NCBI RefSeq assembly: GCF_009905375.1
Contig: NC_133650.1
Span: 175,407,565 to 175,471,564 of the forward strand
Source of the DNA: Apium graveolens
Lineage: Eukaryota; Streptophyta; Magnoliopsida; Apiales; Apiaceae
Length of the DNA: 64,000 bases
Reading direction: 5' to 3'
How positions within the stretch are numbered: position 1 is the first letter of the stretch; each line of letters opens with the position of its first letter. Of this stretch, positions 22,948-34,483 are shown in pieces. Position numbers and translations under genes: made by a program. A model generated the notes under the pieces. The model was given only the letters and a program-made list of their open reading frames with translations, had not been told where the DNA came from and made no database searches.

Positions 22948-22989
22948 CTATCTGTTAATATACATACAGTTAAAGATCCAAACACAATC

Positions 22990-25323
22990 ATGTCGGACAC
23001 AGAAACTCCAACTAAGCCTACCAAAACTGAGGAACCACCAAAGACACAAATTCAAAGTCGGTATGAGACCATCAGAGTTCCCATACTGAGACCATCTGAA
23101 TATCCCATATGGAAGGTAAGGATGACCATGTTCCTGGAAGCAACAGATCCAGAATACCATGATAGAATCAAGGAAGGCCCTCACAAACCAACCAAACTCG
23201 CTGTTGCAGTTGCAGGTGAAGCAGCAAAGACCGTACCAAAGGAGAAGAGTGATTATACTGCTGAAGACATAGCATCAATTGCTAAGGATGCTAAGGTACG
23301 ACACTTACTGCATAGTGCCATTGATAATGTAATGTCAAACAGGGTAATCAACTGCAAGACTGCTAAGGAGTTATGGGATGCTCTGGAAACAAGGTGTCAG
23401 GGAACTGACATAATTAAGAAGAACAGGAAGACAATACTCACTCAAGAGTATGAACACTTTGACTCAAAGACTAATGAGTCATTGAATGATTTATATGATA
23501 GATTTTTCAAACTTTTGAATGACTTGTCATTGGTTGATAAAGAGTATGATATTGAAGATTCAAACCTTAAGTTCCTGGCTCTTCCTGAATGCTGGGATTT
23601 GAAGGCAACGACAATAAGAGACAACTACAATCTTGATGAAACAACTCTTGACGAAATCTATGGAATGCTCAAGACTCATGAGCTGGAGATGGAACAAAGA
23701 AGCAAGAGGAAAGGAGGAAAGTCAAGGACAGTTGCTCTTGAGGCTGAAGAAGAATTCCCCAAAGCAGCTTCCTCAAAGAAAGACAAGGGTAAAGCTCTTT
23801 TCATAAAGTCTGATACTGAGTCATCAAGTTCTGAGAGTGATGATGACTCAGATTCTGAAAGCTTGCCTGAGACTGATGCTGATGAGGAGATGATGAAGCT
23901 GTGTGCTCTTATGGTGAAAGGAATCACAAAGATTGCATACAGGAAGTTCAGGAAGGGAAAGAAGTTTTCCAGGAAAGGCATAAGTTCTGATAAGAAGAAT
24001 TTCAGAAGATCTGAAGGCAGAGGAGGAAAGTCTGACAGAGGAGATTACACCAATGTTAAATGCTATAACTGTGGTGAGAAAGGCCACATATCTCCTGACT
24101 GCAAGAAGGTAAAGGGTGACAAAGGCAAGGCTCTTGTCACAAAGCAGAAAAGCTGGACAGACACCTCAGACTCCAAAAGTGAGGAAAACTATGCATTGAT
24201 GGCAAATGCTGATAAAGAAAGTGCTGAGAGCAGTTCTGAAGCTGCTGAAACAAAGGTACCTCAGACTACTTATGCTTTTCATACTGATGATATTAATGAG
24301 TTGAGAAGATATCTTAAAACCATGTTTGTTAGCTATAGAGATCAAACTTTAACATGTGAAAGATTAACTTCTGGAAATCTTGCATTTAAGAAAAGAAATG
24401 ATTTCTTAGAAAAAGAGTTAGTCATGTTCCATCAAACTCAGAAGGATAGAGATGATACTTTTTATGTTAGGAATGAAGTGCTAAAATTAAATGAATCTCT
24501 AAAAACTGAGTTAGAAAAGGAAAGAGAGATTATCAGGACTTGGACTAACTCTGGCAAAATAACTCAAAATTTGCTAAGTAGTGGAAACTGGAAAGAGGGC
24601 TTAGGTTATGGAGAAGATAAGAAAGATAAAGGAACTGAAGAAATTAAGTCTGTTGATAAGCAAAAGCCAAAGTTAAAACCTGTTAAGTTTGTAACTGTAA
24701 AGTCTGAAAATGAAAAATCAGAAGTTACAAAGGAATCAACTTCTGACAAACTAAAACATGAAAAGACAGCTGAAGTGAACATAGGCTTAATGACAAAGAA
24801 GCAGCTTAAGCATAAGCTGAAAGATGTCAAGAATGCAAACAAGGTAAAATCACCTAGGAAAAATAGGAATGGAAAGGAAGGTGTGAATAAAAGCAATGAT
24901 TATAAACCTGTTCCTGATGCTCCTAGATAAACATGTCATAACTGTGGAAGTTCTAACCATCTGGCTTCTTTTTGCAGGAAGAATAAGAATATTAACTCCT
25001 TACCTTCAAAATCAGGAGTTAAGAGTCAGTCTGTTAGATACAAACCACAAAATCCTTGTTTTCATTGTGGTAGTTTATGGCATTTCATTTATACTTGTAA
25101 GGAATATCATAGTTTGTACTATGATTATTATCAAATAAAACCTTCTTTGAAGAAAGTTTCCATTGTTCCTTCTAGTGTAAATTCTGATTCAAAATCTAAT
25201 AGTGTAAGTTCTGATAATAAAAATGTTAACATAAACTCTGATGCTAAATCCGCTGCAAATGTTAACAAACTTAATAAGGCCAAAGGATCCAAGCAAGTCT
25301 GGGTCCTTAAAACTAATAATTAG
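22990..25323 (+). pseudogene. Copia 2 gag (one in-frame stop)
   Basis: It starts at ATG 22990 (MSDTETPTKPTKTEEPP) and is open for 646 codons to a TAA at 24928-24930, where copia 1 reads on with Arg-Lys. The frame then continues through two C-terminal zinc knuckles to TAG 25323. Knuckle 1 (CYNCGEKGHISPDC) is at about 24061-24102, and knuckles 2 and 3 lie near 24934 and 25057. The sequence is highly similar to copia 1 gag, and it keeps the CGA that copia 1 lost at 13937. The lesion separates the last two knuckles from the main protein. Confidence 0.9.
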
Positions 25324-25335
25324 TGGTCTTTGTGA

Positions 25336-28300
25336 TTGCAGGGCAACAGGAAAAATATTCTAGTTCTGGACAGTGGATGTTCAGGACATATGACTGGAAA
25401 TAAGGCCCTGCTATCAGACTTTGTGGAGAAAGCTGGCCCAAGTGTTTCTTATGGAGATGGCAACATTGGAAAAACATTGGGATATGGCAATATCAATCTT
25501 GGAAATGTCATAATTAAACAAGTAGCTCTAGTCTCAGGACTTAAACACAACCTACTGAGTATAAGTCAAATCTGTGACAGAGGTTATCATGTTGATTTCT
25601 TTGAAGAACACTGTGAAATTGTGAGTAAATCTAAAGGCAAAGTTGTTCTGAAAGGATACAGACGTGGTAACATTTATGAAGCTAAGCTTTCAACAAGTAC
25701 TGATGGTTCTGCAATCTGTCTAATGAGTAGAGCATCAATTGAAGAAAGCTGGAATTGGCATAAGAAACTCTCTCATTTAAATTTCAACAATATAAATGAA
25801 CTGGTCAAGAAAGATCTTGTGAGAGGATTGCCAAACACAGTATTTGCTCCTGATGGTCTTTATGATTCATGTCAGAAAGCCAAACAAAGAAAATCTTCAT
25901 TCAAGAGCAAGACTGAATCATCAATTCTTGAGCCTTATCATCTACTACATGTTGATCTATTTGGTCCAGTAAATGTCATGTCTATTACAAAGAAGAAGTA
26001 TGCGTTGGTCATAGTGGATGAGTTCACCAGATACACTTGGGTGTATTTCTTGCACACAAAAAGTGAAACTGCATCTATCTTGATTGATCATGTCAAACAG
26101 CTGGATAAAATGGTCAAAGATTCTGTGAAAATTTTAAGGAGTGATAATGACACTGAGTTCAAGAATTTGATAATGGAAGAGTTCTGCAAAAGCCATGGAA
26201 TAAGGCAGGAATTTTCTGCTCCTGGAACTCCACAGTAAAATGGAGTTGTTGAAAGGAAGAATAGAACTCTCATTGAAGCTGCACGTACAATGCTTGAAGA
26301 AGTAAAGCTTCCAACCTATTTCTGGGCTGAAGCTGTGCAGACTGCTTGTTTTAATCAAAATGCAACACTCATTAACAAGCATGGAAAAAACACCATATGA
26401 GATGGTGAAGAAAAAGAAGCCAAATCTGAAATATTTTCATGTATTTGGATGCAAGTGTTTTGTTCTCAAGACTCATCCTGAACAGCTATCAAAGTTTGAT
26501 CTAAAAGTTGATGAAGGAATCTTTGTTGGATATCCACTTTCCACAAAAGCCTTCAGAGTCTATAATTTGAGAACAAAAGTGGTCATGGAATCTATCAATG
26601 TCTCTTTTGATGACAAGAAGATTATTGGTCTTGAAGATTTCATTGACCATGATCAGCTGGTTTTTGAAAATGAAGACTCAAATTCTGATACTGAAAATCC
26701 TGAAAGTCTAAGTCCTGATACTGTAAACTCTGATGGAATAAACTCTGATGTTATTGAAACTGTGGTGGCTACGCCAAGGGAAGATGCACCGATGCAGGGG
26801 GAGCATACTCAAGATCCTACCACATCTCAAGAAACATCAGAACATGCATCTGGCTCTTCAAGTTCGGATTCGTCAAGTTCTGATAAGCCAAGTTCTGATA
26901 GTGCTGAAAATTTAAATACTGAAGACTCCAACTCAGAGAGCATAGTTTCAGGGGGAGCATCAGAAAATGAAAATGAAGATAGCATGGATCATGGGGGAGC
27001 ATCCAGTTCTAGAGAAAACCTTCCATCTGCAAGGAAGTGGACAAAATCACATACACCTGATTTGATAATTGGAAATCCTGATGCAGGTGTCAGAACTAGA
27101 ACAGGTACTTCAAATAAATGTCTCTACAATTCTTTTCTCTCTCAGACTGAGCCAAAGAAAGTTGAAGAAGCTCTTCAAGATGCTGATTGGGTGCAAGCAA
27201 TGCAGGAAGAGTTGAATGAATTTGAAAGAAACAAAGTCTGGACCCTAGTGCCAAGACCAAAGAATAGATCTGTTGTTGGTACAAAGTGGGTATTCAGAAA
27301 TAAAACTAAAAGTGATGGCATAATTACAAGGAATAAGGCAAGGCTGGTTGCAAAAGGATATTCTCAACAGGAGGGAATTGATTATGATGAAACATTTGCA
27401 CCAGCTGCTAGGTTAGAAGCCATAAGGATATTCTTGGCTTATGCTGCTCACAAAAAGTTTACTGTCTTTCAAATGGATGTGAAAAGTGCTTTTCTCAATG
27501 GAGAATTAGAGGAGGAGGTATATGTTGAACAACCTCCAAGTTTTGTAGATACCAAACATCCAGATTATGTCTACAGGCTTGATAAAGCACTTTATGGACT
27601 TAAGCAAGCTCCTAGAGCATGGTATGAGACTTTAGCTCAGTTTCTTCTGGAAATTGGATTCAACAGAGGGACAATAGACAAAACACTGTTCTACCTCAAC
27701 CATGGAAAGGACTTACTTCTGGTCCAGATTTATGTTGATGATATCATTTTTGGATCTACAAATGACAAACTTTGCAAAAAGTTTGCCAAGCTAATGCAGT
27801 CAAGATATCAGATGAGTATGATGGGGGAACTTAGCTATTTTCTGGGCCTTCAAGTCAAGCAGAATGAGGAAGGCACTTTTATTTGTCAAACCAAGTAGAC
27901 CAGAAACTTTCTGAAGAAATTTGGAATGCAAGATTGTTCAAGTGCATCCACTCCAATGGCCACTGCAACAAAACTGGATAAGGATACCGGTAAATCAGTA
28001 GATATTACTGACTACAGAGGTATGATTGGCTCTCTACTCTATCTAACTGCTAGTAGACCTGATATCATGTATGCTACCTGTCTTTGTGCAAGATTTCAAG
28101 CAGATCCAAGAGAACCTCACTTAACAGCTGTAAAAAGAATCTTTAAGTATCTTAAAGGAACAGCTGTTCTGGGATTATGGTATCTTAGAGAATCAGATTT
28201 TAAACTAATAGGTTACTCAGATGCAGATTTTGCAGGTTGCAAAATTGACAGGAAAAGCACAAGTGGAAGCTGCCAATTTCTTGGAGGTAGATTGGTTTCT

Positions 28301-28687
28301 TGTTATAGCAAGAAACAAAAGTCAATTTCCACATCAACTGCAGAAGCAGAGTATATTGCTGCAGGAAGCTGTTGTGCACAGATTCTTTGGATGAAGAATC
28401 AGTTACTGGATTATGGGTTAACATATTTCAAAATCCCTATTTACTGTGATAATCAAAGTGCTATTGCTATGACAGGTAATCCAGTTCAACACTCAATGAC
28501 AAAGCACATCAGCATCAGGTACCACTTCATCAGGGAACATGTGGATGAAGGTACAGTGGAATTGCATTTTATTCCCACAGATCAACAACTAGCAGATATC
28601 TTCACAAAACCACTGTGTGAAGCTACTTTTACAAGATTCGTAAATGAACTTGGAATGGTTTCAGGTTCTTTCTCTAAATCTGCTTAG
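25336..28687 (+). pseudogene. Copia 2 pol: protease, integrase, RT, RNase H
   Basis: The protease LDSGCSGHMTG near 25366 is intact. Integrase has HKKLSHLNFN, CQKAKQRK and catalytic Asp 25954, Asp 26143 and Glu 26251. The conserved SDNGTEF is SDNDTEF here. A CAA-to-TAA stop lies at 26236-26238. One extra A in a run at 26385-26390 shifts the frame. RT has YVDD at 27731-27742, then TAC-to-TAG at 27896-27898. RNase H ([27 protein letters not shown]) is open from 27926 to TAG 28687. The only breaks I see are these two stops and one frameshift, so this is the least damaged pol in the window. Confidence 0.93.
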
Positions 28688-30036
28688 TCTTGTTCTGTGT
28701 TATCAGACTTTATGCTCAGTATTTACAGAATTAATCTCATAGTGTATTCTGTGCTTAATTGATAAATGTCTTTAAGTACTGACTGTTGTCTGATATATGT
28801 TTCTAAACTCTGATAAGTGATATGTCTGTTCAAGTACCTATTCAATCCTATGAGGATAACTGTGCTAGATACTGACCTAGTAGTCTTCAATAAACAAATG
28901 ATTCCATGTAAGAAGTAATTATTTCAGTGGAAATCTTATGACACTAGCAAATTCTGATAATTGAGCTTAGTTAAGTTTACTTTGTACATCTTATTACTAA
29001 GTCACAAATTAGAATAATGCTACTCATCTGTTAAGTTCTGATACTAGTAAAACTGCTGAATGTATTAAGTGCTGATAAACCTCACTTATCGAAAGAAAAA
29101 GCAAAAAGATCAAAGAATAAAATCAGGTACTCCTTTGAGATCTAGAGTAAAAATGTGGACGGGACGACCCAAGTGCATTGCTGGTATTAAGTAAATATGC
29201 ATTAGAAAAGCAAAATATTTTCTTGGTGACTTTTCACACTCTATGATTACTGGAGAAATACTCTGATAATAGCATAAATTCTGATAAACAGTCGTGACTC
29301 ACTTACACTGAGAAGCCACTGTAAAATAGAATTTCAAAAGATGCATAAAATTAGCACAAAACATTTGAGGTGGACTCATGCATGAACTCATTCATCAGTA
29401 GGTTTCAGGAAAATGACAGCTCTTTAGCAAAATTTTAGTTATGCCTTATTTCTAAGATGTACTGAAGTGAATCAGACTTTACTCTTTGTCTGTCATTTAG
29501 CTTAATGCACACACTAATCACTCCATCTGAATGATGAAAATTTCTGTGGTGGTCTATATTATTTTAGATAAACAGTTATTGTGTCATTATTGCACAAATT
29601 CTGAGGACAAGTTCTAATTACACGTTCTGATGATTAAGTTCTGAAGTCTATAACTCAGAACTTGTATGAGGATTTACTAAGATGGGCATTCCTTTTTCGA
29701 GTTAAGAAATTATGTTCTGATGACTGTTAAGTTCTGGTATAGGTCTAAGTTCTGATTTCTCAGTCTAATCCTTTACTTGGCTTATCTGTGAATAAAATTT
29801 GGTAACAGTCTCAGTTCGAACTAGAATATGTTGAAGTGGAAGATTAATAGTCACTATGATTAGGATTAATGGTATTCGTCCTTGAACAGTCCACTGTTTC
29901 TTGTTTCTTGTGCGTTTTAAACCATGATTCCTCTTTCCAATGAATGTTATTCTTTTTCAAAGTCTAGGGAGACGAGGTAGAATTAATTCTACCTGTCAGC
30001 ATTAAATTTCTTTGCATCTCCTGGCATTCTCTTGCA
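28688..30036 (+). other. Post-pol spacer of copia 2
   Basis: Same spacer as 19325-20658 in copia 1, with scattered substitutions and small indels. No gene is seen. Confidence 0.7.
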
Positions 30037-30043
30037 TATATAA
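30037..30043 (+). promoter_or_regulatory. Internal TATA box of copia 2, separated from its ORF by gypsy B
   Basis: TATATAA lies in TTGCA-TATATAA-GCAGCC. Gypsy B inserted 29 bp downstream, so the small ORF at 41147 is now 11 kb away. Confidence 0.5.
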
Positions 30044-30066
30044 GCAGCCACTTCACATCAGTCTTT

Positions 30067-30071
30067 CCATC
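30067..30071. other. Target site duplication of gypsy B (left)
   Basis: CCATC here and CCATC at 41094-41098 flank gypsy B exactly. Joining the flanks restores the copia leader seen in copia 1 (TCTTTCCATCAAA). Confidence 0.93.
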
Positions 30072-30609
30072 TGTTATGGATAAAAAGCTAAGGTTATTAC
30101 TTGCTGTATTTATTACTAAGATTCGGGAGCTCAAGGCCTTTAATGGCTGCTCTCGTGTTTCGTAGCTTAATTCTGCCTTTACGAGATGCCTACGTATCTC
30201 TGTGAGTTAGAGAATCAAGCCAAAAAACGTAGTTCTGATTGGTGGGGGTGAGACCCCTTATATAGATGTTGGTGGTCCTTGAATTGGACTTGGTATAGGA
30301 GACTTGGTGGGCAAGTTTCATAATTAGAATGGACTTTGGAGTCCTAGATAGTAGGAAACTGATTCCTTATCCTTTTAGGTCCCCTTGAGGCTTATCTATA
30401 AGGATTTATATCCTTATCAGGACTCTTCTCAACAGCTGATTTTTCCCTTATTAATTAATTACGAAATTAATTAATAATCAGGGCTTTTGGGCCTTTTTTA
30501 TTCGACTAGACCTGATCTGGTCCATCAGGCTTAACCTTTCTGGTCTGAATATCAAACATCTTCTTATTGGGTCCAGCAGCCCATTATCAGGATTTATTTA
30601 TCCCTATCA
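30072..30609 (-). repeat. 3' LTR of gypsy B (538 bp)
   Basis: On the + strand it runs TGTTATGG to CCCTATCA and matches 40565-41093. On the minus strand a TATATAAG box lies at 30257-30264. Confidence 0.93.
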
Positions 30610-30624
30610 TTTGCCCCCCAACTT
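30610..30624 (-). other. Polypurine tract of gypsy B
   Basis: The minus strand reads AAGTTGGGGGGCAAA directly before the 3' LTR start TGATAGGG. Confidence 0.85.
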
Positions 30625-30729
30625 TTGGGAAACATCGATTAGGTTTCGCAGAAGTTAAGTCTATTCGTTCCCTTACAGGGTTTCATTTTTCCGTAAAGTG
30701 TGGAGCGACCTACACATTTACAATGAATT

Positions 30730-31490
30730 TTCCCTTTTATTCAGGAATTATCTTAATTTCCAGGAATTTTTCCCTTATTTCCGGGATTCTTCCCTTATTT
30801 CTGGATTTTTCCCTTAATTTCTGGGATCTATCCTTAATTTCTGGATTTTTCCCTAATTTTCTGAGATTTATCCTTAATTTCTGGATTTTTTTCCCTAATT
30901 TCTGGGATTTTTCCCTAATTTTCTGAGATTTATCCTTAATTTCTGGATTTTTTCCCTAATTTCTGGGATTTTTCCCTAATTTTCTGGGATTTTTCCCTAA
31001 TTTCTGGATTTTTCCCTAATTTTCTGAGATTTATCCTTAATTTCTGGATTTTTTCCCTAATTTCTGGATTTTTTCCCTAATTTCTGGGATTTTTCCCTAA
31101 TTTTCTGGGATTTTTCCCTAATTTCTGGGATTTTTCCCTAATTTCTGGATTTTTCCCTAATTTTCTGAGATTTATCCTTAATTTCTGGATTTTCTCCCTA
31201 ATTTCTGGGATTTTCCCCTAATTTTCTGGGATTTTTCCCTAATTTCTGGATTTTTCCCTAATTTTCTGAGATTTATCCTTAATTTCTGGATTTTTTCCCT
31301 AATTTATGGATTTTTTCCCTAATTTCTGGGATTTTTCCCTATTTTTCTGGGATTTTTCCCTAATTTCTGGGATTTTTCCCTAATTTCTGGATTTTTCCCT
31401 AATTTTCTGAGATTTATCCTTAATTTCTGGATTTTTTCCCTAATTTCTGGGATTTTTCCCTAATTTTCTGGGATTTATCCTTAATTTTCT
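30730..31490. repeat. Minisatellite 1 of gypsy B (~20-bp units)
   Basis: About 760 bp are built from units close to TTTCTGGGATTTTTCCCTAA, with variants TTTCTGGATTTTTTCCC and TTTCTGAGATTTATCCT that alternate in a higher-order pattern of roughly 100 bp. Many units contain GGGA-TTTT-TCCC, a small inverted repeat. The ORF at 30567-30926 is a product of the repeat. Confidence 0.9.
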
Positions 31491-31575
31491 GAAAATATTA
31501 ACATTTTTCAGAAATTATTTAAGGAATTTTCTTATTTTTCTAATTAAATAATCAGAAAAACAGAATTTTTGTTGC

Positions 31576-32306
31576 TCAATACACCCTAGGCGTTGTTGAT
31601 CCACGCCTAGGAGACAGTTTCCTAACAACGTCTAGGAAAACTTGCGTCCTGGGCGTTGTTGGAGGCTGATGCTTCCTGGGCGTTGTTGATCCACGCCTAG
31701 GAGACGGTTTCCTAACAACGTCTAGGAAACTTGCGTCCTGGGCGTTGTTTAAGACAGATGCTTTCATAGATCCTAGACGTTGTGCACCCACGCCTAGGAG
31801 GCAGTTTTCTAACAACGTCTAGGAAACTTGCGTCCTGGGCGTTGTTGAATACAGATGCTTTCATAGATCCTAGACGTTGTGCACCCACGCCTAGGAGACA
31901 GTTTTCTAACAACGTCTAGGAAACTTGCGTCCTGGGCGTTGTTGAATACAGATGCTTCCTGGGCGTTGTTGTACCACGCCTAGGAGCCACACTTCTAACA
32001 ACGGCTAGGGACGATGTATCCTGAGCGTTGTTGAATACAGATGCTTCCTGGGCGTTGTTGTACCATGCCTAGGAGCCACACTTCTAACAACGGCTAGGGA
32101 CGATGTATCCTGAGCGTTGTTGAATACAGATGCTTCCTGGGCGTTGTTGTACCACGCCTAGGAGCCACACTTCTAACAACGGCTAGGGACGATGCATCCT
32201 GAGCGTTGTTGAATACAGATGCTTCCTGGCGTTGTTGTACCACGCCTAGGAGCCACACTTCTAACAACGGCTAGGGACGATGCATCCTGAGCGTTGTTGA
32301 GGCTGT
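31576..32306. repeat. Minisatellite 2 of gypsy B (89- and 97-bp units)
   Basis: Unit starts (GATGCTT) lie at 31668, 31757, 31854, 31951, 32040, 32129 and 32218, giving periods 89, 97, 97, 89, 89, 89 and about 89; a partial unit precedes them. The 97-bp units have an 8-bp insert (TCATAGAT-like). Each unit carries CCTAGACGTTGTT-type and AACAACGTCTAGG-type arms that are reverse complements, so each can fold as a hairpin. The minus-strand ORFs at 31576-31912 are repeat artefacts. Confidence 0.93.
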
Positions 32307-32635
32307 TCGAGCCTTGATTCATTCATTGAACTTTGATTTTAAATCTTTTCAAAATTCAAATCTTATGGGCTTCCCGCCTTTTTATTAGGCCCAGGCCCGT
32401 TTGTGCATCTTTGAGCTCCTCTATATAAGAGGTGGAGTGTGAGTTCATTTCTCACACTTCACCTTCACAAAAATTTCTAAATTTCAACTCTGCAATTAGT
32501 CTCTCAAGAATCGCCACCTCCAAGCGATTTCCGGCTTTCTACTCTGCCGCTTTCTGGGCTTATTTTGAAGATTCCGTTTGAATCTTCATCTTCTTTACTT
32601 ACTTTCAAGAGCTTCCTGGGTTTTTGTCTTCATCC
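32307..32635 (+). promoter_or_regulatory. Promoter and 5' leader of the antisense gene in gypsy B
   Basis: TATATAA lies at 32422-32428 (CTC-TATATAA-GAGG), 208 bp before the ATG at 32636, with a pyrimidine-rich CA-containing leader (CACACTTCACCTTCAC). This is plus-strand, opposite to gypsy B transcription. Upstream are minisatellite 2 and 100 bp of unassigned sequence. Confidence 0.55.
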
Positions 32636-34483
32636 ATGGCGGATTCCGATTCATCTCACTCCCATGTCCCCCAAGCTGTTGCCCGTCCCTCTAGGGCCAG
32701 CCGAGGTAAAAAATCTCTTGTACATTCCTCAGTTATTTCTCTTAGGGATCTTTTAACCGAATTTGGGCAAGCCTTTCCTAACATGTTATACTTAGATGCA
32801 TATAATTATCCTTCTAGATTTGGTCCAGATCAAGTAGGTACCATAGCCCGCCTTTTTGGCATTTCCCACCCTTATAGGGCCGAGGCTCCAGGCCCAAATG
32901 ATAGGGCCTGCTACCCAAAACCTGGGGCCATTCGGGTCTATAAGGAAACCTTCTATGCTGGTTTTCGCTTACCTCCTCATCCTTTTGTTTTTCGCCTTTT
33001 GGCTGAGGCCCGAGTCTGTCCGACCCAACTCACTCCCAACTCTTGGCATTTTATTCACTGTTATATGGCCCAATCTCGTAAACACGGTTTTGAGCCAAAT
33101 GTTTGTGTCTTTCATTATTTATTTAAATTTGTAAATGCTTCTGAGGACCAAGGATGGGTCAAAATAGTTCATAGATCCTTGGCTCGTTCCTGCTTTATTT
33201 CTGGCACCAATCCTGACTCGTATCCAACATGGAAGAGTGAGTGGTTTTATATATTTCTGGATTCCGAGGAGGGTTGGGACCATTTTTTCAGGCCCAACTT
33301 CTCAAAAAGTATAGACAGGTCTTTAAGAGACCTAAAATTGGGGATAGATGAGGATGCGGCCATCAAGGCCATTACTGCTGATAACTTGCACCATTGCGCT
33401 CTCATCCTTTCAGAGGGTAATTTGCAAGGTGTAGGTCTAAGTGACCTTGGTCCCGAGGGTATTTCTTTCCCCTTTTTGTTCCATTTCCTCTATTTTCTAT
33501 TTGTCCTTTTTCTTACGTGCTTGTATTTGCCTGCAGCTAGGGCCGCTTTGGACACGATCTTCAAGAAGCGGGAGGCCCGTGCCGCCAAGGGCTCTGCTGT
33601 TGAGAGCCACCGCGACAAGCAGGTTAGGATTGGTGACGGCCCTTCAGTCACGGTTCAGGAGGCCGTCCCTACTTTTTTATCCCAGAGGCCTCCTAGCCTT
33701 GATGAAGATAACTCTCCCTTCACCGTCACTTGGGGCCTTCAGAGGAGGGACACGGTGGTAGGGAGTTCCGAGGCTGCCGCCGTTTGGTCTCAGAGTGTGA
33801 TCACGCCTCGTGAAAGGGCTGAGATCGTCGAGTCTTCTGATGACCTACAGATTGAACGTCTGGGTGCTCAGGCCGTGGCTTCTGTAAGCCTCTTCCTTTT
33901 TTAACTATTTTTTTTTGTTTATTATTACTTACTGTACTTTGATATGTTCGTGCAGATGAATACCTATCTCCAGGCTGCCCTTCACAATTTGAAGGATGTG
34001 AGGACCAGCCTAACTATTGCTGAGAGGGACAGGGATAGGTACCTCAAGGCTTCCGAGGCCAACTTCACTCGTTTTCGTGAGGTAGAGAAGGAGCTGGCGG
34101 ACGAGAAGGAGAAAGTTCGTAAGCTGGAGCTGGATGCTCAAAGGGCCCGAGCTGAGGTGATAGCTGAGTATAAGGCATCTCAGGACTTTCAGGATGTCCT
34201 AAATGCTGAGTACGATGCTAACTTCCCGGAGACCTTTTCTAGCTGTTGGGAGCAGATAGTAGAGGAGATTGGGAAGAAGATTCCGGAGGTGACTCTTACT
34301 GCCTATCCAGTCCCTGATATTCCTGGGAAAGAGCCTCTTCTTGATGATATCCCTCTTTCTCCTATTCTTGCTTCTTCTGCTGAGGCCGAAGCTGTTTCTC
34401 CTCGAGGTGCTGATCATGTTCCAGTTCCTTCTTCTGCTGCCAATGAAGGAAACATCGATGATGACTTCTTCAAGGATCTTTGA
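32636..34483 (+). CDS. Antisense accessory gene of gypsy B (putative gypsy-type transposon protein, two predicted introns)
   Basis: The start is ATG 32636 (MADSDSSHSHVPQ) after a TATA box. Predicted exons are 32636-33458, 33537-33883 and 33956-34483, summing to 1698 nt, which is 565 codons plus stop. Intron 1 (33459-33536, 78 nt, T-rich, GT...CTGCAG) is open, so it looks like a hydrophobic insert. Intron 2 (33884-33955, 72 nt, GTAAGC...GTGCAG) contains an in-frame TAA. Residues about 30-260 (RLFGISHPYR, RVYKETFYAGFRLPPHPF, LTPNSWHFIHCYM) resemble the 'putative gypsy type transposon' family (Pfam Transposase_28). The third exon is a charged coiled coil (LKDVRTSLTIAERDRDRY, VEKELADEKEKVRKLELDA) with an acidic tail. 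Antisense ORFs at this place are known from Tat-lineage elements such as Grande. Function is unknown. No lesion is visible. Confidence 0.7.

Noticed and set aside
30567..30926. A 119-codon ORF
   Set aside because: It covers the LTR end, polypurine tract and minisatellite 1; the protein is only the repeat translated.
31576..31912. Minus-strand ORFs of 66-79 codons
   Set aside because: They arise from the 89/97-bp repeat period and contain the same peptide repeated.
31576..32306. CRISPR-like array of repeats and spacers
   Set aside because: The whole unit is repeated, including the would-be spacers, and the context is a plant retrotransposon. It is a minisatellite.
33459..33536. A transmembrane segment in the antisense gene (FLFHFLYFLFVLFLTCLYL)
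   Set aside because: It coincides with a T-rich GT...CTGCAG interval of 78 nt whose removal leaves a smooth helical frame, so an intron is the better reading.
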